Positions 58,420 through 64,000 of a stretch of DNA of 64,000 bases are shown here, piece by piece; position 1 is the first letter of the stretch, and the number at the start of each line of letters is the position of its first letter. The DNA comes from an uncultured Anaerolineae bacterium (lineage in GTDB: Bacteria > Chloroflexota > Anaerolineae > Promineifilales > Promineifilaceae): the NCBI GenBank assembly GCA_905479495.1, contig CAJQMR010000010.1:124001-188000 (forward strand), read 5' to 3'. The notes under the pieces are model-generated. The model was not told the origin of the DNA, ran no database searches, and saw only the letters and a program-made list of their open reading frames with translations. The position numbers and the translations under genes were made by a program.

Positions 58420-59757
58420 TCAGGCTGGAGCAGACAGCGAAAACGGCCGTATCATTTCGCTAACTAAAATTGTGGTAGCCAACCAGGCTACGCCCCCTGC
58501 CAATCCAGCCACGACATCTGTCAAAAAATATTCACCTAGCGCCAGGTCACTCAAGGCAATCAAAAAGATAAGCAGTGTCGCCCCAACAGAAATAGAAACA
58601 TGCCAGCGCCAGTGAACGGTTGTACGAACAATCAAATAAGCCAAAATTCCATACAAGACAACCGCCCGCAGCGGCTGATCAGCTGGATAGCTTAATCCTG
58701 GATTATGAACAACAATACCGGGAAAATCTGGCGGCAAGCGTTGAAATATCCGCTGTAGAATTTCAATGAGCGAAACACCGCCTAACACCGCCAACCAAAG
58801 CACCAACAAATGATGCCGATACTTGCGCAACAAGAGCCAAATGGAAAAAAGCGCAGCCACAGCAAAGACAAATCCAGGTTGAGCTAATTTACTGAGTGCC
58901 AAAAAGATATTTTCACCCTCCGGGGTATTGTGGGCAATCAGCCAACGGGTTACCCCAACATCGTAGAGAGCAAATTCTTCCCGCGCTAAAACATCTTGAG
59001 TTACACCCCCAAACAGCCAGCCGCTTAACAAGACCGCCAGAAAGCCCACAGAAATAGTAAAGGTAGCCCGTTCCGCCGGATCAAACCGATGCTGGAGCCA
59101 ATGAGCGAGTTGGGGTAGCTGCAATCTCTTGGCTAAAGTCTCCAGCTTTTGCCGAGTTCTGACTTCCTCCCGATTCAAGTAGCGCCCCAGCCAGAGTGCC
59201 CCCACAATCACCACAAACACCATCAACAAGCTCAAGCCAACGCGATCAATAATTTTGGTCAGCACGGCCAGATTTTGACCAAAGAAATAACCGAGTAGAC
59301 TAATTAGTCCAGACCAAAGCAGTCCACCTATAGCGCTATAAAGCAAAAACGGCCGATAATTCATGCCGTTTACCCCAGCCAGCACAACCACAAACACACG
59401 CACAACCGGGATAAAGCGAGAGATGATCAATGCTTTAGACCCATGCTTGTCTAAAAACAACTTGCTTCGTTCCAGGCTCTCTGTTCCCCCATGCCGCTGC
59501 AAAATATGCAGAACTCGGTTTCCCTGGTACTTGCCCAACTGATACCCAATGACGCTGCCGAAAAATACAGAAACGGCCGCCACACCAATCACCAAACTTA
59601 GGCTCAGTTGCCCCTTGGAAGCAAAAGCAGCGGTTAAGGCAATTGCAGCTTCACCAGGTAGGGGAACGCCAATGCTTTCCAAAAGCAATAGACCACCTAA
59701 AATGAAATAACCATAGGCGGTCATGTAAGGCAATAAGAACGAGATAAGATTATTCAT
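58420..59757 (-). CDS. DedA/SNARE-associated domain fused to a degenerate PAP2 domain
   Basis: 445 residues. Residues 1-200: DedA family (LLLLESIGVPLPGEAAIALT, GSVIGYQLGKYQGNRVLHIL, SRFIPVVRVFVVVLAGVNGM), a membrane transporter family linked to undecaprenyl-phosphate or phospholipid flipping. Residues 230-440: PAP2-like membrane region. Functional PAP2 enzymes need K(x6)RP, PSGH and SR(x5)H(xxx)D. Here the equivalents read LQRIFQRLPPDFPG, NPGLSYPADQPL and LSDLALGEYFLTDVVAG: the PSGH Ser/His, SR Arg and second His are missing. The phosphatase half therefore looks inactive, perhaps a lipid-binding or scaffold domain. Confidence 0.83.
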   Translation of the reverse strand: MNNLISFLLPYMTAYGYFILGGLLLLESIGVPLPGEAAIALTAAFASKGQLSLSLVIGVAAVSVFFGSVIGYQLGKYQGNRVLHILQRHGGTESLERSKLFLDKHGSKALIISRFIPVVRVFVVVLAGVNGMNYRPFLLYSAIGGLLWSGLISLLGYFFGQNLAVLTKIIDRVGLSLLMVFVVIVGALWLGRYLNREEVRTRQKLETLAKRLQLPQLAHWLQHRFDPAERATFTISVGFLAVLLSGWLFGGVTQDVLAREEFALYDVGVTRWLIAHNTPEGENIFLALSKLAQPGFVFAVAALFSIWLLLRKYRHHLLVLWLAVLGGVSLIEILQRIFQRLPPDFPGIVVHNPGLSYPADQPLRAVVLYGILAYLIVRTTVHWRWHVSISVGATLLIFLIALSDLALGEYFLTDVVAGLAGGVAWLATTILVSEMIRPFSLSAPA

Positions 59758-59822
59758 AACAAGCCGGGAACGACTACGCGATGCGCGTCAATTAGTTATA
59801 GCCAAGATATTGCAGCAATGCG

Positions 59823-60209
59823 TCAACCTAAAATGCCGGTCGTAATCAGGCGTAGAGCCACGCCAAACAAAAACAGGTTGCTAAAGGCCAACACCCACTG
59901 TCCCCGGTTGGAATCGTCGCCACGCAGGGCGGTAAAGTAAATGAAGGGCAAGAAAACAATGACAAATGCCCCGTACAACACATGAACTTCCGGGCGAGCC
60001 AGAGCCGAGAGACGGCCGTTTACCCACAAAATCACGCCAATGAGCGCCTGAAAAATAAACAAGCCTTGCCCTATGGCCACCGCCCCTAAATAGCTGCCGT
60101 CCACCGCCTGCCCACGAATCGCTCGCACCAAGCCCCACAACCCAATCGCCAGAAAAAACATCCAAGCCATGTTGGATAACCCTTCATGCAACACAACGAC
60201 AAATCCCAT
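59823..60209 (-). CDS. Small four-helix membrane protein, unknown
   Basis: 128 residues from the ATG at 60209 (TAGGAG six bases upstream; the preceding GTG is too close to that site). Four membrane segments are likely (NMAWMFFLAIGLWGLVRAI, AIGQGLFIFQALIGVILWVN, VLYGAFVIVFLPFIYFTALR, VLAFSNLFLFGVALRLITTG). Conserved-looking polar residues sit at the ends of the helices. I do not recognise a named family. It follows the DedA-PAP2 gene on the same strand after a 65-base spacer and could share its message. Confidence 0.72.
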   Translation of the reverse strand: MGFVVVLHEGLSNMAWMFFLAIGLWGLVRAIRGQAVDGSYLGAVAIGQGLFIFQALIGVILWVNGRLSALARPEVHVLYGAFVIVFLPFIYFTALRGDDSNRGQWVLAFSNLFLFGVALRLITTGILG

Positions 60210-60224
60210 CACAAACTCCTAAAA

Positions 60225-60296
60225 AATGGCTAGTTGTTAGTTTGTTAGTTGCTGGTTTCTTTCACTAGCCACCAGCAACTAACCCCCAGCCACAAA
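60225..60296. repeat. CTAGTTG-type 7-bp repeat tract, folded
   Basis: CTAGTTG, TTAGTTT, GTTAGTT, GCTGGTT, TCTTTCA, CTAGCCA, CCAGCAA, CTAACCC, CCAGCCA in phase. GTTAGTTGCTGGT pairs with ACCAGCAACTAAC around a central loop. Lies between divergent genes. Confidence 0.78.
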
Positions 60297-60325
60297 AAAT
60301 ACTTCCATCAAACCGCACTATTGGT

Positions 60326-60331
60326 TACAAT
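60326..60331 (+). promoter_or_regulatory. Possible folC -10, near-leaderless start
   Basis: TACAAT at 60326-60331, nine bases before the ATG at 60341; the -35 region (TTCCAT) is weak. Confidence 0.35.
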
Positions 60332-60340
60332 CGCACCCAT

Positions 60341-61816
60341 ATGAACAACTCGGCAACTGTACCAACAGAACAACAAACCAGCGCCAGCCCCATTGCGTCC
60401 GCAAAGGCGTATGAAGAAGCGTTGGATTACCTCTATAGTTTTATCAACTTCGAGGCCAAAAAGCAGGACCGCTACATGGCCAACAAGCTGGACCACACGC
60501 GGCCCGGCCGCCTAATGGAAGCGCTTGGTAACCCTTACAGGCAATATCCTGCTATCCATATTGCTGGAACCAAAGGAAAAGGCTCCACAGCCGCCATGTG
60601 TGCCTTTGCTCTGCGAGCGGCGGGCTACACCGTTGGCCTCTACACGTCCCCGCACCTGCAAGATTTTCGGGAGCGGATTCGTATTTTAACACCAGATGAG
60701 GCAGACGGCCGTATTTCCAGGTCTCAATTCGTCACCCAAATCAACAAACTGCGCGCCCTCGAAGCAGAGTTCCCCGACATCACCTGGTTCGAGATTCTCA
60801 CCGCCATTGCCTTTTTGCACTTTGCCGACTGCGGAGTTGATGTCGCCGTTGTAGAAGTAGGGCTGGGCGGACGATTAGATGCGACCAATGTCCTCACCCC
60901 GCTCGTCTCCGTCATCACCCGGTTGAGTCTGGATCACACGGCGCTGCTAGGCAACACGCTGGAACAGATTGCTTACGAAAAAGGGGGAATCATCAAACCT
61001 GGGATTCCCGTCATCACCGCCAACCAGGAACCGGAGGCATTAGCCAAACTGCAAGCCATCAGCCAGGAACGGCAGTCGCCATTAACTGTTGTGGAACAAG
61101 GTTGGCAGTTTGCAGGAACGGCCGTTCCCCACCATCCCAGCCAGCAAAAACTCGCCATCACCCACAGCCTGGACCCCGATTTCATTCCCCCTGGCACCCA
61201 GTTTGATTTACCTCTGGGCGGCGAACATCAACTAGAAAACGCCACGCTGGCCCTGGTTGCCTTGCAGCACGTGCGGCCCCGGTTGCCCCGTCTAACGCTT
61301 GAAGCCTTACAAACGGGTCTGGCCAACGTAAAATGGCCTGGTCGCCTGGACATCATCCATCCTGGCGACGCACAAACGCCCATGCTGTTGGTCGATTGTG
61401 CCCACAATCCAGACTCAGCACACAAGCTGCGTGAGGCACTGGAACACAGCTTTCGCTACAACAATCTGTGGCTCATCTTTGGTGCGCCAGCCGATAAAGA
61501 TGTGCTGCACATGCTGGCCGATCTGCTGCCGCTGGCCCATCACACCACCGTCACCACCGCCAGCCATCCCCGCAGCGCTACGCCAGAGGAGTTGGCAGAA
61601 ATGAGTGCGGAACTAGGGTTTAAGGTAACGGCCGTTCCCGACATGGCCACCGCCTTAACCACCACCTGGCACCAGGCCAACCCCAATGATCTAGTCTGCG
61701 TGACTGGCTCCATTGTGGTCGTAGGTGATTTGCTAAATCAGTGGGAAAGTCTACAATCTCAACTACTGAGTAATGCTCAATCAATGTCCCATCAGAGATT
61801 GGAAGCAAGAGATTAA
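60341..61816 (+). CDS. folC: Folylpolyglutamate/dihydrofolate synthase
   Basis: 491 residues. ATP-binding loop IAGTKGKGSTAAMCAFALRA, then YTSPHLQDFRERIRI, FADCGVDVAVVEVGLGGRLD, TRLSLDHTALLGNTLEQIAY with the KGGIIK continuation and VDCAHNPDSAHKLREALEHS. It adds glutamate to dihydropteroate or folates. An extra 20 residues at the N-terminus are Ser/Ala-rich and non-conserved. The last residues (HQRLEARD) and the stop are written by a 7-bp repeat tract (AGAGATT units), another case of repeat-encoded C-termini. It lies 52 bases upstream of lon. Confidence 0.93.
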   Translation: MNNSATVPTEQQTSASPIASAKAYEEALDYLYSFINFEAKKQDRYMANKLDHTRPGRLMEALGNPYRQYPAIHIAGTKGKGSTAAMCAFALRAAGYTVGLYTSPHLQDFRERIRILTPDEADGRISRSQFVTQINKLRALEAEFPDITWFEILTAIAFLHFADCGVDVAVVEVGLGGRLDATNVLTPLVSVITRLSLDHTALLGNTLEQIAYEKGGIIKPGIPVITANQEPEALAKLQAISQERQSPLTVVEQGWQFAGTAVPHHPSQQKLAITHSLDPDFIPPGTQFDLPLGGEHQLENATLALVALQHVRPRLPRLTLEALQTGLANVKWPGRLDIIHPGDAQTPMLLVDCAHNPDSAHKLREALEHSFRYNNLWLIFGAPADKDVLHMLADLLPLAHHTTVTTASHPRSATPEELAEMSAELGFKVTAVPDMATALTTTWHQANPNDLVCVTGSIVVVGDLLNQWESLQSQLLSNAQSMSHQRLEARD

Positions 61817-61850
61817 AAATTAAATCTCCAGTCTCCAAGCTCCTTCTTAC
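61794..61850. repeat. AGAGATT-type 7-bp repeat tract at the end of folC
   Basis: AGAGATT, GGAAGCA, AGAGATT, AAAAATT, AAATCTC, CAGTCTC, CAAGCTC in phase. The first three units are inside folC and include its stop. The family matches the tract at 48251-48325. Confidence 0.75.
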
Positions 61851-61868
61851 CATTTCATTGGAAAAACT

Positions 61869-64000
61869 ATGTCATTAGACGAAGAATTTGGCTTCGGCCA
61901 ATATCCAGATTTACTCGATGCCATGCCTGGCCTGGAAGATGATCTCTTCCCGCAGCGCAGTGAAACAGCCGACGAAGATGGCCACATCGAGCTTGCCTTT
62001 TTGCCCCTGCGCGATATTGTGCTATTTCCGCAAATGGTCATGCCCCTCTTTGTTGGTCGTGAGCGGTCTTTGGCCGCCGTCAAAGCGGCCATCGCCAACG
62101 ACGAGAACATGATCGTCGCCGCCCAGCGTGACAGCGACGTCACTGACCCCGGGGCCAGCGACATTTACAGCCTGGGCACAGAAATCACCATCGGCAAAGC
62201 CCTAAAAATGCCAGACAACAGCACCAGCGTCCTGGCACAAGGTCGCCGCCGCGTAGAAATTGTAGAATTTACCCAGTGGGACCCCTACATTCGGGTACGC
62301 GCCAAGGTTATTTATGAACCGCTGGAATGGGACCGCAACACGGAAGCACTCATGCGCGCCGTCCTCACCTTGTTCGAGAAAACCGTCATGCTCAACCGCA
62401 ACATGCCGGAAGATGCTTACACCTTCGCCATAAACATTGACGAGCCTGGCTGGCTGGCCGATTTTGTCGCTTCCACGCTCAACATTGCCATCGAAATGCG
62501 TCAGGACGTACTAGAAACCTTCGACCCCGGTGAGCGACTGCAAAAAGTGAGTTTGCTGCTGGCCAAAGAGCTAGAAGTGCTGGAGCTTGAAGACCAGATT
62601 CATTCCCGTGTGCAGCAAGAAATGGATCGCTCACAGCGGGAACATTTTCTACGTGAGCAGATGCGCGTTATTCAGGGCGAACTGGGCGAAGGCGATCTGT
62701 TCAGTCAGGAAATCACCGAAGTGCGCGAAATGGCCGTTGCCAAACCGCTGCCAGATGAGGTGCGGGCCAAGGTGGACAAAGAGATTGCTCGATTAGGTGC
62801 CATGCCGCCCATGTCGCCAGAAGTGGGCATCATTCGCACCTACATCGATTGGGTGCTTTCACTCCCCTGGCTGGAAACCTCTGAAGACAATCTAGACGTA
62901 GCCCACGCCGCCAAAGTGCTAGACAACGATCATTACGGCCTGGAAAAAGTGAAAGACCGTATTCTGGAGTACATCTCTGTTAAAAAGATCGCCTCTGACA
63001 AGATGCGCAGCCCCATTTTGTGCTTCGTTGGCCCGCCAGGAACCGGCAAGACCTCAATCGGCCGTTCCATTGCCAATTCGCTGGGACGGGAATTTGTGCG
63101 TATCAGCCTGGGCGGTGTGCGTGACGAAGCCGAGATTCGCGGTCATCGCCGCACATACATTGGCGCACTGCCGGGCCGCATCATTCAGGCAATGAAACGA
63201 GCCGGGACGCGCAATCCCTTGTTCATGCTGGACGAGATCGACAAGCTGGGCAACGATTTCCGAGGCGATCCCTCCGCTGCCTTACTGGAAGTATTGGACC
63301 CAGAGCAAAACAATTCGTTCGCCGACCATTATCTAGATTTAGATTACGATCTGTCCCAGGTGCTATTTATCACCACAGCCAACTATCTGGACACAATTCC
63401 CCCAGCGCTACAAGATCGCATGGAAATCATCGAGTTTTCTGGGTATTTGGAAGAAGAAAAGCTGGAGATTTGCCGCCAGTTCTTGGTGGAACAGCAGTTA
63501 GAAGCGCATGGGTTGGAGGACCTGGACTTGGAGATTACGGAGGATGGCTTGCAAACGGTCATTCGAGAATATACGCTGGAAGCAGGTGTGCGTAACCTGG
63601 AACGGGAAATGGCGAATGTGTGCCGTAAAATTGCCCGGGATGTAGCCGAGGAACGGCCGTATCCTAAAAAAATCACCGGCGAAGAGGTCAAAAATTTACT
63701 TGGCCCGCCTCGCTTCTCGCAAGAAATGCTGCAAGATGAAGACCAAATCGGCATTGCTACGGGTGCGGCCTGGACCGCTGCTGGAGGCGACATCTTGTTC
63801 ATCGAAGTGAACCTGATGCCCGGCAAGGGCAACCTGATCCTTACGGGCCAGCTGGGCGATGTGATGCAGGAAAGTGCCCGCGCCGCCCTTACCTACACGC
63901 GCAGTCAGGCAGAGCAGCTAGGCATCGACAGCGAGCGTTTTGAAAAGACAGACATCCATATCCATCTGCCAGAAGGAGCCGTGCCCAAAGATGGCCCATC
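61869..64000 (+). CDS. lon: ATP-dependent protease Lon, 5' part
   Basis: 710 codons are in the window; the gene continues past the end. N-terminal LAN substrate domain (LAFLPLRDIVLFPQMVMPLF, then VGRERSLAAVKAAI), coiled-coil with REHFLREQMRVIQGELGEGD, AAA+ domain with Walker A CFVGPPGTGKTSIGRSIANS and Walker B PLFMLDEIDKLG, sensor ITTANYLDTIPPALQDRMEI. The visible sequence ends GAVPKDGPS, just where the catalytic serine of the GPSAG motif is expected. The ATG at 61869 has TTGGAAAAA upstream. A 26-residue acidic lead precedes the LAN domain. Three bases in from the end no anomaly is seen. Confidence 0.95.
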   Translation, partial: MSLDEEFGFGQYPDLLDAMPGLEDDLFPQRSETADEDGHIELAFLPLRDIVLFPQMVMPLFVGRERSLAAVKAAIANDENMIVAAQRDSDVTDPGASDIYSLGTEITIGKALKMPDNSTSVLAQGRRRVEIVEFTQWDPYIRVRAKVIYEPLEWDRNTEALMRAVLTLFEKTVMLNRNMPEDAYTFAINIDEPGWLADFVASTLNIAIEMRQDVLETFDPGERLQKVSLLLAKELEVLELEDQIHSRVQQEMDRSQREHFLREQMRVIQGELGEGDLFSQEITEVREMAVAKPLPDEVRAKVDKEIARLGAMPPMSPEVGIIRTYIDWVLSLPWLETSEDNLDVAHAAKVLDNDHYGLEKVKDRILEYISVKKIASDKMRSPILCFVGPPGTGKTSIGRSIANSLGREFVRISLGGVRDEAEIRGHRRTYIGALPGRIIQAMKRAGTRNPLFMLDEIDKLGNDFRGDPSAALLEVLDPEQNNSFADHYLDLDYDLSQVLFITTANYLDTIPPALQDRMEIIEFSGYLEEEKLEICRQFLVEQQLEAHGLEDLDLEITEDGLQTVIREYTLEAGVRNLEREMANVCRKIARDVAEERPYPKKITGEEVKNLLGPPRFSQEMLQDEDQIGIATGAAWTAAGGDILFIEVNLMPGKGNLILTGQLGDVMQESARAALTYTRSQAEQLGIDSERFEKTDIHIHLPEGAVPKDGP

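Noticed and set aside
59881..60165. Second minus-strand frame within the four-helix membrane gene
   Set aside because: Shadow frame; the other frame has regular membrane segments and a ribosome site.
1..64000. tRNA, rRNA, insertion sequences, prophage
   Set aside because: I saw no tRNA-like cloverleaf, rRNA segment, transposase, integrase or phage structural gene; a covariance and profile search could still find a small one.

Overview
The window is a bacterial chromosome segment, about 55% G+C, with roughly 60 protein genes on both strands. It holds no rRNA, tRNA, CRISPR array, insertion sequence or prophage that I could see. Gene content (rpsO-pnp, folC-lon, lepA, pyrD, radC), a Chloroflexi-style carbohydrate-binding-like domain protein, NBR1-type Ig domains, DUF2207 and an SPFH-HTH protein point to Chloroflexota (Anaerolineae or Ardenticatenia-like). 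That assignment is inference. The genome has a strong signature: the palindromic octamer ACGGCCGT occurs about 90 times by my hand count, where one or two are expected.

Layout. 1-1.4 kb: 3' end of a formylglycine-generating-enzyme-like gene, a small ORF and a DUF7662-like/XRE protein. 1.4-22.5 kb: an Lrp-type regulator, then a polyamine ABC transporter (potABCD) and a long same-strand series of amine-nitrogen genes. These include an internally deleted amine oxidase, three class III aminotransferases, a GcvT-like protein, an FAD oxidoreductase, N-carbamoylputrescine amidase, agmatine deiminase, two GNATs, a C45 peptidase/acyltransferase and an amidase. The set reads as uptake and breakdown of agmatine, putrescine and related amines to GABA and beyond; no aldehyde dehydrogenase is in view. 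22.5-34.4 kb: housekeeping genes (rpsO, pnp, an AI-2E family transporter, radC, acyP, pyrD, lepA) mixed with lineage-specific ones. 34.5-39.1 kb: a DJ-1-like protein, then an A+T-rich stretch with a 57-residue membrane protein, an HTH-STAND ATPase, a TPR protein and a sensorless histidine kinase; ACGGCCGT is absent from 34.43 to 39.14 kb. 39-44.8 kb: tlyA, an epimerase, a nucleotidyltransferase-like protein coupled to a glycosidase-like protein, a solute-binding lipoprotein and barstar. 45-49.4 kb: a four-gene membrane module (DUF2207, wHTH/zinc ribbon, helical protein, SPFH-HTH). 49.5-60.2 kb: glycosidase-like protein with NBR1 Ig domains, cytochrome P450, DNA methyltransferase, MFS exporter, HNH nuclease, enolase-superfamily enzyme and DedA-PAP2. 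60.3-64 kb: folC and lon, which is cut by the window end.

The spacers are the most unusual part. Many are built from degenerate 7-bp units in several sequence families, often followed by their own reverse complement so that they fold. In about nine genes the tract runs into the coding sequence and supplies the last codons and the stop. One tract lies in frame inside the DNA methyltransferase. Two copies of a four-hairpin element with a compensatory base change precede genes in the amine cluster, and a two-hairpin structure with complementary loops follows the AI-2E transporter gene.
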